Notes: generated by a model not told the origin, from the letters alone. 64,000 bases of DNA from Occultella aeris (GCF_902703175.1 NZ_CACRYJ010000018.1:20934-84933), one strand, 5' to 3'; counted from the stretch's first letter, positions 25,949-37,029 are shown. A program made the numbers and translations.

Positions 25949-26874
25949 GGTGCATCCCAATCCTGGGTATCCCGGACCCGGTGGGGCCGGCGGGCGTCGA
26001 TGCCCTCACGGGCGAGCGCGGTGCGGGTGCGTCGGATGAGTTCCGCGGTGGGCGGGAACGGGTCCTCGATGAGCGTCTGGGCCAGGACGTGGCAGCGGAG
26101 CTCGCCGAACGTGGGACCTGTGGCCGCCGACTGGCCCACGCCGATGCCGGGGGCGAGCCGCAGGGTCAGCGCGGGGACGGTCGGCCGGAGCAGCGGCGCG
26201 AGGGCGTCCACGAGTTCGTGGAGGAGGTCTGTACCGCGCATGAACGCGCCGACCGGGAGGGTCAGATGGGTGGCGTCCGGACGGGCGGTCGCCGTTCGGT
26301 CCGTCGGGACGTCCAGGGCCCACGGTTCGTCCCAGGTGCTCGTGTGGACGGTGACGGCACGCACCAGGTCGGGCAGGTTGTCCGCCGGGCAGTTCAGGTG
26401 GATCCGGAGCAGGTTCGTGCCCGAGCCCTGCAGCCTGGGCACCCAGCCGGACCCCCAGGTGCGCCAGCGGCCGCCGGCGGCCCGGGTGGCCTGCTCGCGT
26501 ACCTCGACGCGGTCGGTGGCCGCCAGGGCGCCGTGGGCGTCGGCGCCCACGATGTTCGCAGCGACGGTGGTCCGGGGCCGGCCGCCCTCGACGTGCAGCC
26601 AGGCATTGCCCGCGGACGTCGCGCGCCAGCCACTGGACGTCTGCCACCGCTCGAAGCCCACGTGTGCGACGCGCAGCAGGCCCGCCAACGGCGGTTCCGC
26701 GGGATCGGCCGGCGGCACCGGGGTGGCCGGCGCGTACCAATCCCGGAGCAGCTGCCCGGTGAGCTCGGCGGCACTGCGCACACGGCCGAGGATCAGCGTG
26801 CGGCGGACCAGGGTGATGGCAGCCTCGACCTCGTCGGCAACAGTGGTCTGCGGCATCACGTCGGTGGTGTGCAT
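25939..26874 (-). CDS. HopA1-like family protein
   Basis: The 311-residue protein most resembles the HopA1-like family. Supporting features are a conserved basic centre (RIHLNCPADNLPDLVRAVT), the LRLAPGIGVGQ strand and the GPTFGELRCHVLAQTL helix near the C-terminus. HopA1-domain proteins act with kinase-like proteins in making thioamitides and class V lanthipeptides, where they are thought to help eliminate phosphorylated Ser/Thr. GAGGGGAG lies six bases before the ATG. It is the first gene of a two-gene operon with the LanC-like gene and is divergent from the protease operon. No APH-type kinase or precursor gene is next to it. Family call from memory of motifs, not from a search. Confidence 0.6.
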   Translation of the reverse strand: MHTTDVMPQTTVADEVEAAITLVRRTLILGRVRSAAELTGQLLRDWYAPATPVPPADPAEPPLAGLLRVAHVGFERWQTSSGWRATSAGNAWLHVEGGRPRTTVAANIVGADAHGALAATDRVEVREQATRAAGGRWRTWGSGWVPRLQGSGTNLLRIHLNCPADNLPDLVRAVTVHTSTWDEPWALDVPTDRTATARPDATHLTLPVGAFMRGTDLLHELVDALAPLLRPTVPALTLRLAPGIGVGQSAATGPTFGELRCHVLAQTLIEDPFPPTAELIRRTRTALAREGIDARRPHRVRDTQDWDAPWL

Positions 26875-26935
26875 CGCGTGCTCCCCTCGGGCCCCGGGTG
26901 GGACCGGTGCCTAGTGATGAGGCGTGGGGCGCGGT

Positions 26936-27008
26936 CCTGATACACGGCCCGGACGTCGACACCGCTGTGGCGAGCCCGGAGGATCCATCCCCGACGACGT
27001 GTATCAGG
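26936..27008. promoter_or_regulatory. Shared inverted repeat in the divergent promoter region
   Basis: CCTGATACACG (26936-26946) and its exact complement CGTGTATCAGG (26998-27008) lie 51 bases apart between the HopA1-LanC operon (-) and the protease operon (+). Each copy reads CGTGTATCAGG towards the gene it precedes. This suggests one regulator, or one promoter type, serving both operons. Confidence 0.55.
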
Positions 27009-27082
27009 TCCTGGCCGTGCACCTCCTCGGCGATGAGGGTTGGGAGCCCGCTCAGACCCTGGTCGGCCACTCGACGCCGCAC

Positions 27083-27088
27083 TAGGCT
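27083..27088 (+). promoter_or_regulatory. Possible -10 element of the protease-sigma-CHAT operon
   Basis: TAGGCT lies 78 bases before the GTG of the subtilase gene. It matches the -10 pattern seen elsewhere in the window. The rest of the 291-base divergent gap (26875-27165) holds the inverted repeat and no convincing small gene. Confidence 0.35.
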
Positions 27089-27165
27089 CGAACCGCGAGC
27101 GTCCCCCGGCCCGCGGAAGACCCTGCCCGTCGCACCGCCCGTCGAAACAACAGGAGAACAAGGAC

Positions 27166-28812
27166 GTGAGTCAGAACACCCCAGGCGAGGCCAACGTTCC
27201 ACTGGTATCGGAACCACCGATCGGTCTGCCGAACGCATCCTGGGAGCGCTACCGTGCCCGCGTCCTGGACCCCTCGACCGCGGTCCAGCGGGCCGAGGAG
27301 GTGGCCCTGCACCCGACCGTCTACTCGGTGGACTCGGTCCTGATCCGAGGCGCCGCCGTCGAGGGTGCCCTGAAGGCCCTTGGCAGCATCGCCAGGGAGC
27401 TGGGCCTCGGCCTCGTCGAGGACGACGAGGCGAGGGCCGAACGTGAATACCTCGGCCGGCCCGAGTTCGGGCCCGAGGTGCGCGGCCTGATCGAGGAGAA
27501 CTGGGTGGAGAGCGCCCGGGTGGTCCGACTGGACCCCGCCGCCCCCGCGGAACCGGTGGACGCGTGGCGCCTGGTGCAGGCGTACCGGGCCGCTACCGGC
27601 CGCGCCGACGAGGTGGCCCTTGACCACCTCGTGTTCTCCGCCACGGACATCGGCGGCACGCCCTACACGATCCCGCACGTAGCCGGTGGCGCACCGCACG
27701 ACGTCTCCTCCAGCGGCGGCGGTGTCCCCTACACGATCCCGCACAGCAACAACGGGCTCTCGACCTATGCGATGCCCGGTTCCGGCGGACGCCAGCCGGT
27801 GGCATGGCTCGGCCCCGAGCCCGCTCCGCGCAACGATCCGAAGGTGCACCGGCCCGTCGTGGCCGTGCTCGACACCGGGGTCGGCGAGCACCCCTGGCTC
27901 GGCTCGGACGTGGTCATCCGTGACCCCGAGGTCCTCGGTCTGCCCCTCGGTCTGCCAAGGCTCGTGCCGGACACCGAGGAGACCGGCACCGCGAACCCGC
28001 TCGTGGGCGGGCTTGAGGCGGACGCCGGTCACGGCACGTTCATCGCCGGTCTGATCCGGCAGCAGTCCGCGGATGCCCGGATCCTCTCGGTCCGGGTGTT
28101 CCGGGGTGACGGTGTGGTGGCCGAGTCCCAACTGGTGCGCTCGTTGCGCCGGCTGGTGCTGTGGCAGGTGGTCGCCATGGCCGCCGGCGACCCGGAGATG
28201 CCGCCCGTCGACGTGTTGTCCCTGTCCCTCGGGTATTACCACGAGCAGCCGGCGGACCTCGCTTTCGACCCGCTCCTGTGGCTGCCGCTGAAGGCGCTTG
28301 GTGCTCTCGGTGTGACGGTCGTGGCGGCCTCGGGCAACGACGCCACCACGCGCGAGATGTTCCCGGCCGCGTTCGCCGACTACCCGGGTGGCCCGGCGCG
28401 GACGGCACCGGAGGCGCTGCCGCTGCAGGCCGTCGGAGCCCTGAACCCGAACGGCAGCACGGTGGCCCTCTTCTCGAACGAGGGCCCCTGGGTGCTGCAC
28501 CGTCGGGTCGGCGCCGGCCTGGTCAGCACCTTCCCGACCACGATCAACACCTCGCTGAACCCGGTGGCGTCGCTGGCCCACGAGGGCAGGACCCGGGCCA
28601 GCATCGACCCCGACGACTTCGCATCCGGGTTCGCCACCTGGAGCGGTACGTCCTTCGCCGCACCGGTGTTCGCCGGCGAGGTCGCGGCCACCCTGGCCGA
28701 GCTGTACGCGGGTGGCGCCGACTCGACCAAGGCGGCCGACGCCGTCGAACGGGGTCGTAAGGCCCTCGCGAACCTGCCCGGGGCGCGCGCGGCGGACGGC
28801 AGGGATTCGTGA
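27166..28812 (+). CDS. Cytoplasmic S8 (subtilisin-like) serine peptidase
   Basis: The 548-residue protein has a full subtilase triad: D236 in VAVLDTGVG, H289 in GHGTFIAG and S496 in WSGTSFAAP, with the oxyanion Asn in AASGND. It has no signal peptide and no membrane helix, so it should act in the cytoplasm. About 230 residues precede the catalytic domain. They include a Gly/Ser linker with repeated motifs (GGTPYTIPH, GGVPYTIPH, LSTYAMPG), a possible processing or regulatory region. The GTG at 27166 has CAGGAGA upstream. Its stop overlaps the sigma-factor start, making it the first gene of a four-gene operon with sigma, small protein and TPR-CHAT. Confidence 0.9.
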   Translation: MSQNTPGEANVPLVSEPPIGLPNASWERYRARVLDPSTAVQRAEEVALHPTVYSVDSVLIRGAAVEGALKALGSIARELGLGLVEDDEARAEREYLGRPEFGPEVRGLIEENWVESARVVRLDPAAPAEPVDAWRLVQAYRAATGRADEVALDHLVFSATDIGGTPYTIPHVAGGAPHDVSSSGGGVPYTIPHSNNGLSTYAMPGSGGRQPVAWLGPEPAPRNDPKVHRPVVAVLDTGVGEHPWLGSDVVIRDPEVLGLPLGLPRLVPDTEETGTANPLVGGLEADAGHGTFIAGLIRQQSADARILSVRVFRGDGVVAESQLVRSLRRLVLWQVVAMAAGDPEMPPVDVLSLSLGYYHEQPADLAFDPLLWLPLKALGALGVTVVAASGNDATTREMFPAAFADYPGGPARTAPEALPLQAVGALNPNGSTVALFSNEGPWVLHRRVGAGLVSTFPTTINTSLNPVASLAHEGRTRASIDPDDFASGFATWSGTSFAAPVFAGEVAATLAELYAGGADSTKAADAVERGRKALANLPGARAADGRDS

Positions 28813-29423
28813 TGATCGAGGCCAGCCCGGGCGAGACCCTCGTGGTCCGAGCCAGCGCGGCGTTCGAGCGGTTCCGTGGCGGCGACCGGACGGCGTTCGA
28901 CGACCTGGTCAGCATGCTCACGCCGTTGCTGTGGCACACCTCGCGCGGGCAGGGCCTTGACCGCACCGAGGCCGAGGACGTGCTGCAGACGGTCTGGTTG
29001 AGCCTGGTCCGCAGCGCGGCGTCGGTGCGAGATCCACGTACCGTCGTGAAGTGGCTGCTGGTGACCACAAAACGGGAGTCCTGGCGGGTCTCCCGGGTAC
29101 GCGGGAACGAGCTGGCGCACACCTCGACGCCGCGGCCGGACGCCGAGACGGACGAGCTCGACCGGGTCGTGGCGCCCGCCGAGGACCTGCCCGAGCACGT
29201 CGCCGTCCGCAACGAACGCGACGTGCGGCTCTGGCACCACGTCCGGGAGCTCTCCGATCGATGCCGGGAGCTGCTGCGCGTGATCGCCTTCGCCGACCGG
29301 CCCGACTACGCCGCGATCGCCGAGGCGCTCGGCATGCCGGTCGGCAGTATCGGACCGACGCGCGGCCGGTGCCTGGCCCGGCTGCGCGCGAAGCTCTCGA
29401 CCGACCCGGGGTGGGCGTCATGA
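28809..29423 (+). CDS. ECF-type RNA polymerase sigma factor
   Basis: A 204-residue sigma factor of the two-domain ECF type. Region 2 is seen in FRGGDRTAFDDLVSMLTPLL ... TEAEDVLQTVWLSLVRSA, and region 4 in LSDRCRELLRVIAFADRPDYAAIAEALGMPVGSIGPTRGRCLARL. The start (GTG 28809, or ATG 28812) overlaps the protease stop, and the stop overlaps the next ATG, so all are coupled. Its likely anti-sigma partner is the downstream small protein, and the operon may autoregulate, but no target promoter can be assigned. Confidence 0.92.
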   Translation: MMIEASPGETLVVRASAAFERFRGGDRTAFDDLVSMLTPLLWHTSRGQGLDRTEAEDVLQTVWLSLVRSAASVRDPRTVVKWLLVTTKRESWRVSRVRGNELAHTSTPRPDAETDELDRVVAPAEDLPEHVAVRNERDVRLWHHVRELSDRCRELLRVIAFADRPDYAAIAEALGMPVGSIGPTRGRCLARLRAKLSTDPGWAS

Positions 29424-29923
29424 CCGACAAGGAACGCTGGACGGCCGCGGAGGTGGCCTCGGCCGCCGAGCCCCTCGACGACCGGGACGCGGCGATGCTC
29501 GCCGGCCTGCGCCGGTTCTACGAGGAGCAGGACCCGGTCCCGGACGGACTCGTGGACCGGCTCAAGTTCGCCGTCGCCCTCTCGGAACTGATGACCGAGG
29601 TCGCCGAACTGACCCGGGTGCCCACCGTGGGAGCCGGGGTCCGCTCGGAGATGGCGGTGACCCGCACGCACACGCTGACGTTCTCGGCCGAGTCCCTGAC
29701 GGCGATGGTCACCGTGGGGCACAGCGGCACCAGCGCCCGGCTCGACGGGTGGATCGCGCCGCCGCGCGAGCTGGCGGTGCGCCTGCGGATGGACGGTCGC
29801 GAGCTCAGCACCCGGAGTGAACCGACCGGCCGATTCGTCTTCGACAACGTCCCCGAGGGCTTCGTGCAGCTCGTATTCGAGATCGGCACCACTACGGTGG
29901 TGACACCGCTCTTCGAACTGTAG
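29420..29923 (+). CDS. Small two-domain protein, possible anti-sigma/beta-sandwich
   Basis: The 167-residue protein has a helical, acidic N-terminal half (DDRDAAMLAGLRRFYEEQDPVPDGLVDRLKFAVALSELMTEV). A beta-rich C-terminal half follows and ends STRSEPTGRFVFDNVPEGFVQLVFE, which resembles a carboxypeptidase-regulatory-like (transthyretin-type) sandwich. It has no signal or membrane segment. It is locked between the sigma gene (ATGA overlap) and the TPR-CHAT gene. Position and the helical N-terminus suggest an anti-sigma factor or a protease substrate that controls the sigma factor; this is inference only. Confidence 0.7.
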   Translation: MTDKERWTAAEVASAAEPLDDRDAAMLAGLRRFYEEQDPVPDGLVDRLKFAVALSELMTEVAELTRVPTVGAGVRSEMAVTRTHTLTFSAESLTAMVTVGHSGTSARLDGWIAPPRELAVRLRMDGRELSTRSEPTGRFVFDNVPEGFVQLVFEIGTTTVVTPLFEL

Positions 29924-29948
29924 GAGCCGAACCCCCGGAGGCCCGCAG

Positions 29949-32531
29949 GTGCTCGACCTGGACCTGGCTGAGCAACGACTCGCGGAGGGGCTCGGGCGAA
30001 ACGCCGAGGGCCACTCCGCGGCGGCCGCACGGTTGCTCCGGGAGCTGGTCCGCACGGTCGAGACCGCCGCGGACGGGCGACCGCGTGCCGAGCTCGTGCT
30101 GGCTCGCGCCTACGTCGGCCTGGCCACCTCCACGTTCGACACCGATGCCGACCTGTCCGCGGCCCAGCAGCACCTGCGGCTGGCCGCCGAGCATGCCGAG
30201 GCGGCCGGTGCGGACGCGGTGCGGGCCGCGATCCGCGGCCAGCAGGCGCTGCTGCTGATGCGTTCCGGGCGGCTGGCCGACGCCGCGGACGCCTTCGGGC
30301 ACGCGATGGAGCTCATCGACGTCGCGCTGCCCCGGGACCAGGTGCGGATCCTGGTCAACAGGGGCACGCTCGCCCTCGAGTTCGGCCGGCTGGACCAGGC
30401 CCGCGTGGACCTGCGCGCCGGCGTCGAGATCGCCGCCGCCGAGGGCGACGTGCTCGTCGAGTCGATGGCGCGCCACAACCTCGGCTACACCGACTTCCTG
30501 GCCGGCAACCTGCCGCGGGCGCTGGCGGAGATGTCCGCGGCCGCGGACATCGCACCGGGCGGGCGCAACCCGGTGTTCTACCTGGACCGCGCCCGGGTGC
30601 TCCGGGAGGCCGGCTTGGTCCGGGACGCGGACGTCGCTCTCGCTTCCGCGGCCGAGGAGTTCCGGGCGGACCGGCGCGGCCAGGAATTGGCCGAGGTCGA
30701 ACTGCTGCGCGCCGAATGTGCGCTCGTCGAAGGTGCCCCCGACCGTGGGCGCACCCTCGCGATGGGGGCCGCCCGGCGGTTCCGCCGCCGGGGCAACGTC
30801 ATGTGGCAGCGGCGCAGCGAGTTCGTGGCCCTGCGCTGCGAGCGCGGGCTCGTCGCCGAGTCGCCGGCTCGGCTGTCCCGGTTGGCGGCCCGGATCGCGG
30901 AGTTCGTCGACACGGTCGCGGGGGAGGGCCGTCGGGACCTCGCCGATGCCGGGGGCCTGCTGCTGGCCGGCACCCGGCTCGCCGCCGGCGAGGACCCGGT
31001 CCGTGGTGGGGCAGCGGGGACCGGGGGCGTCGAGGGGTCGCCGTCGCTCGACGCCGTGCTCCGGCTGCGCCCGGATGACACGTTCCGGACGCGCATCGAA
31101 CGGCGTGAGGTGCGCGCCCAGCTCGCCCTCGCCCGTCAGGATCCCGCGCGGGCGCGGCGCGAGGTGCGGATCGGTCTGGCCGAGCTGACCGACCACCGGG
31201 CAACGTTCGACTCACTCGACCTGCGCACCGCGGCCGCCGTGCACGGGTCCCGTCTGGCCGGCCTCGGGACCGCTCTGGCCCTGGCCGACGGCGGCGCGGC
31301 ACGACTGTTCGACAGTCTCGAACGGGCACGATCGGTCCTGGTCCGCGTGCCCGGCGTGAGCGGGCCGGCGGACCCGGCGGGCGCCGAGCTCCTCGGAGCG
31401 CTGCGGCGCGCGGAGGAGGAGTCCCGGGACCTCATCGGTGAACCCGAGCACGCCACTCAGCGGGCCCGGCTGCGCGAGCGGGTCGCTGACCTGCAGCGTC
31501 AGATCCGGTCCCGAGCCTGGGAGCGTGATGGCGCGGCACCGGTGGACACCAAGGTCGTCACCCTCGGCCGGGTCCGCGACGTGCTGCGGACCGACCCCGG
31601 GGCCACGCTCGTGAACTTCGGCGCGTACGGCGGCCGGTGGTACGCCGTTGAGGTGACCGCGGGCCGTTCCCGGGTCCGCGAGCTCGGGTCCACCACGCAG
31701 GTGGCCGAGCTGATGCGGCGGGTGCGCGCCGACCTCGACGCGTTGGCGCTGCCGTTGCTGCCAGAGCCGATCGCGAGCACTGTCCGGACCGCGCTCGCGG
31801 ACGAGCTGGTTCAGCTGGACGAGATCCTGCTCGCCGGCTCCGGGGCGGGCGGCCCCCTCGTGCTCGCCACCGGTGGGAATCTCGCAGCGGTGCCGTGGAC
31901 GCTCCTGCCGTCCCGGCGCGGACTGCCGACCGTCGTCGCCCCGAGCGCGACGATGTGGTGGCGCGCCTGGCGGGCCGGGGTGCGCCCGGAACGGCCCACG
32001 GTGCTGGCCGTCGCCGGACCTGGCCTGGACCGGGCCGAGGACGAGGTCTCCCGGGTCGGCGCGGCCTGGCCCGGTGCCGAGGTCCTCGGTGGTGTCGACG
32101 CCACCGCCGGCCGGGTCCGCACGGCCCTGGCCGAGCACGACGTGGTCCACGTGGCCGCCCACGGGGTGCACCAGCCCCAGAGTCCGCTGTTCTCCTCGCT
32201 GCGCCTGGCGGACGGCCCGTTGTTCGCGCACGAGCTGGAGGACCAGAACCTGCGCGGCGGCTGCGTGCTCATCTCGGCCTGCGAGGCGGGCCTGGTCAGC
32301 GTGCGTCCCGGGGACCAGCCGCTCGGGCTGGCAAGCGTGCTGCTGCAGCTGGGCACCCGCGCCGTTGTCGCGGGCGTGGCGAACGTGAACGACCGTGCTG
32401 CCGCGGATGTGATGGCGGGCGTGCACACGCGTCTTGCGGCCGGCGCGGACTCCGCGACCGCGCTGGCCGCGGCCCTGGCCGAGCACGACGGCCCGCCCGC
32501 GCCCTTCGTCTGCTACGGCAGCGCCTGGTAG
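29949..32531 (+). CDS. TPR-CHAT caspase-like protease
   Basis: The 860-residue protein starts with about 450 residues of TPR-like helical pairs (for example ADAADAFGHAMELIDVALP, RLDQARVDLRAGVEIA, LPRALAEMSAAADIAPG). It ends in a CHAT domain with the caspase-type dyad: H738 in VVHVAAHG and C778 in LISACEAG, followed by GLASVLLQLGTRAVV. CHAT proteases cut specific partner proteins; in type III-E CRISPR a TPR-CHAT cleaves a protein that restrains a sigma factor. Here it shares an operon with an ECF sigma factor and a small possible anti-sigma. GTG start with GGAGG upstream. The first gene of the operon is also a protease. Confidence 0.9.
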   Translation: MLDLDLAEQRLAEGLGRNAEGHSAAAARLLRELVRTVETAADGRPRAELVLARAYVGLATSTFDTDADLSAAQQHLRLAAEHAEAAGADAVRAAIRGQQALLLMRSGRLADAADAFGHAMELIDVALPRDQVRILVNRGTLALEFGRLDQARVDLRAGVEIAAAEGDVLVESMARHNLGYTDFLAGNLPRALAEMSAAADIAPGGRNPVFYLDRARVLREAGLVRDADVALASAAEEFRADRRGQELAEVELLRAECALVEGAPDRGRTLAMGAARRFRRRGNVMWQRRSEFVALRCERGLVAESPARLSRLAARIAEFVDTVAGEGRRDLADAGGLLLAGTRLAAGEDPVRGGAAGTGGVEGSPSLDAVLRLRPDDTFRTRIERREVRAQLALARQDPARARREVRIGLAELTDHRATFDSLDLRTAAAVHGSRLAGLGTALALADGGAARLFDSLERARSVLVRVPGVSGPADPAGAELLGALRRAEEESRDLIGEPEHATQRARLRERVADLQRQIRSRAWERDGAAPVDTKVVTLGRVRDVLRTDPGATLVNFGAYGGRWYAVEVTAGRSRVRELGSTTQVAELMRRVRADLDALALPLLPEPIASTVRTALADELVQLDEILLAGSGAGGPLVLATGGNLAAVPWTLLPSRRGLPTVVAPSATMWWRAWRAGVRPERPTVLAVAGPGLDRAEDEVSRVGAAWPGAEVLGGVDATAGRVRTALAEHDVVHVAAHGVHQPQSPLFSSLRLADGPLFAHELEDQNLRGGCVLISACEAGLVSVRPGDQPLGLASVLLQLGTRAVVAGVANVNDRAAADVMAGVHTRLAAGADSATALAAALAEHDGPPAPFVCYGSAW

Positions 32532-32547
32532 TGGACCGGCCGCCGCG

Positions 32548-33345
32548 TCACCACGGCACCACGCCGAAGCGGTCCGTGAACGTGCCGGTGACACCTGGGC
32601 CCACCTGAGCGGCGGCGACGATGGCGTCGGTGCCCTCCATGACGGTCTGGGTGCCCTGGGGGCTCATGTCGGTCTCCGTGTACCCGGGGTCCACCAGGTT
32701 GAACTGCACCTGTTCGATGGCGCGCGCGTACTGGGTGGTCATCATGTTCAGCGCGGCCTTGGACGAGGTGTAGACGAGTTCCTGGGTCGTGTGCTCCATG
32801 CGCTGGGGGTCGGACGTGACGGTGATCGACCCGAGGCTGCTGGAGACCATGACCACGCGGGGACGCCGGGCGGCGCGCAGCAAGGGCAGGAAGGCCTGGG
32901 TCACCCGAACCGGCCCGAGCACGTTCACGCCGTAGGGGGCGATGAAGTCGGCGGCGATGGTCCGCGCCGGGTCACCGGTCGCACCGAGGACACCCGCGTT
33001 GTTGATCAGGACATCGAGGTGGTCGTGGTGCGCACGCACCCGCTCGACGGCGGCCAGCACCGAGTCCTGAGACGTCACGTCGAGCGTGAGGGCGCTCACG
33101 TCCAGGCCGGCGGCGGCCAGGTCCGCCGCCGCGGCCTCGCCCCGGCCGGCATCGCGGGCGCCGAGCAGGACCCGCCAGCCGAGCTCCCCGAGACGGCGTG
33201 CGGTGGTGAGCCCGATCCCTCGGTTGGCACCGGTGATCAGCACGGTGGTCGGCTCGTGGGCGAAGTCGCCCGCACCCGTTCCATGATCGACGGCGGAGGT
33301 CGGGTCGATCGCTCGGCCTGCGGTGTTCGGTTCGGTGGTTGTCAT
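32548..33345 (-). CDS. Short-chain dehydrogenase/reductase (SDR)
   Basis: A 265-residue classical SDR with the cofactor motif TGANRGIG, NNAGVLG, a catalytic Ser in VMVSSSLGS and the YTSSK Tyr-Lys pair. About 30 residues precede the Rossmann fold. It is divergent from an XRE regulator, a common arrangement in actinobacteria in which the regulator controls the reductase. Substrate unknown. Confidence 0.9.
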   Translation of the reverse strand: MTTTEPNTAGRAIDPTSAVDHGTGAGDFAHEPTTVLITGANRGIGLTTARRLGELGWRVLLGARDAGRGEAAAADLAAAGLDVSALTLDVTSQDSVLAAVERVRAHHDHLDVLINNAGVLGATGDPARTIAADFIAPYGVNVLGPVRVTQAFLPLLRAARRPRVVMVSSSLGSITVTSDPQRMEHTTQELVYTSSKAALNMMTTQYARAIEQVQFNLVDPGYTETDMSPQGTQTVMEGTDAIVAAAQVGPGVTGTFTDRFGVVPW

Positions 33346-33466
33346 GGGTCAACCGTGGCTCCGGGTGCCCGGCCCTTCCAGGTAGCGCGGACCCTGGTAC
33401 CGCCGATACCAGGATCCACGGCCGCCGACCCTCGCGGAGGCGGCCACCCGGGGTCATGCTGGGGGC

Positions 33467-34324
33467 GTGAATCGCAACGAGCTGGCCGCCCTGCTGCGTC
33501 GAGCCCGGCAGCGGGTGCGCCCTGAGGACGTCGGCCTGCCGGCCGGATCCCGGCGCCGGGTGCCGGGCCTGCGCCGGGAGGAGGTCGCCCAGCTCGCCGG
33601 CCTGAGCGTGGAGTACGTCGTCCGGTTGGAGCAGGGCCGGGGGCCGCACCCCTCCACGCAGGTGCTGCAGGCGCTCTCCCGCGCACTGCGGCTACCCGAT
33701 CCCGAGCGGGACCAGCTGTACGTACTTGCGGACGCGGCGCCGCCGCGGCCGGGACAGATCCAGATGACCGTGCGTCCAGGCATGCTCCGGCTGCTCGACC
33801 GGCTCACGGACCTACCCGGCCTGGTGCTCTCCGCCAAGAGCGACGTGCTGGCCTGGAACCCGATGGCCACGGCGCTGCTCGGAGACCTGTCCCGATGGCC
33901 GGACCGGGAGCGCAACATCATCTGGCAGCGGTTCCTGGGCACCGAAGCCGGCCGGGTCGCGATGACCCCGGAGGAACTGGAAGCCGTGAAGCTCACGTCC
34001 GTGGCGACACTGCGCACGGCGATGGCTCGCTTTCCCGAGGACCTACCGCTGCAGCGACTCATCAAGGACCTGCGCCGCGGCAGCGTCGAGTTCGAACGGT
34101 TGTGGGGTGAGGGTCACACGTGCGACTGGCAGTCGCTGACGACCACGGTGGACCACCCCGACCTCGGCCGGATCGTGCTCGACTGCGACACCGTGTCCAT
34201 GCCCTGCGCGGAACAGACCCTGCTGGTCTACTCGGCGACCCCGGGCACGCCCGCAGCCCAGGCGCTCGCGCTGCTCCGGGTGACCGGATCGCAGGACCTG
34301 GCACCGACCGGTGCGACGTACTGA
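33467..34324 (+). CDS. XRE-family regulator with MmyB-like ligand domain
   Basis: The protein has 285 residues. An N-terminal helix-turn-helix (LRREEVAQLAGLSVEYVVRLEQGR) is followed by an MmyB-like PAS domain (VLAWNPMATALLGDLSRWPDRERNIIWQRFL ... FERLWGEGHTC). Such regulators sit divergently from an SDR or similar enzyme and respond to small ligands, possibly fatty acids. GTG start, with CATGCT six bases upstream. The 120-base divergent gap probably holds the operator. Confidence 0.9.
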   Translation: MNRNELAALLRRARQRVRPEDVGLPAGSRRRVPGLRREEVAQLAGLSVEYVVRLEQGRGPHPSTQVLQALSRALRLPDPERDQLYVLADAAPPRPGQIQMTVRPGMLRLLDRLTDLPGLVLSAKSDVLAWNPMATALLGDLSRWPDRERNIIWQRFLGTEAGRVAMTPEELEAVKLTSVATLRTAMARFPEDLPLQRLIKDLRRGSVEFERLWGEGHTCDWQSLTTTVDHPDLGRIVLDCDTVSMPCAEQTLLVYSATPGTPAAQALALLRVTGSQDLAPTGATY

Positions 34325-34360
34325 TTCCACCGATCGGCTCAGCGTTGAGCGGAGCCAGAG

Positions 34361-34379
34361 TTGAGTGGAATAGACTCAA
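34361..34379 (+). promoter_or_regulatory. HAIR operator (HspR box) of clpB
   Basis: TTGAGT, seven bases and ACTCAA form the HspR-associated inverted repeat, overlapping a TAGACT -10-like element. A further half-site TTGAGC lies at 34345. HspR represses clpB and dnaK operons in actinobacteria, so heat-shock control is likely. Confidence 0.85.
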
Positions 34380-34431
34380 CCTTGCGCGGCGTTGTCACTA
34401 TCAGACACAGCACTGATACCCGGAGGTTCTC

Positions 34432-37029
<2,598 letters not shown>

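Noticed and set aside
26856..27161. Small Cys-containing minus-strand frame (MFSCCFDGRC...) as a RiPP precursor
   Set aside because: It overlaps the HopA1 start, has no leader-core pattern or ribosome binding site, and its Cys-rich start is a by-product of the sequence opposite the protease leader.
27166..32531. Type III-E CRISPR (Craspase) locus
   Set aside because: TPR-CHAT plus sigma recalls it, but there is no gRAMP effector, no Csx31, no cas1/cas2 and no array in the window.
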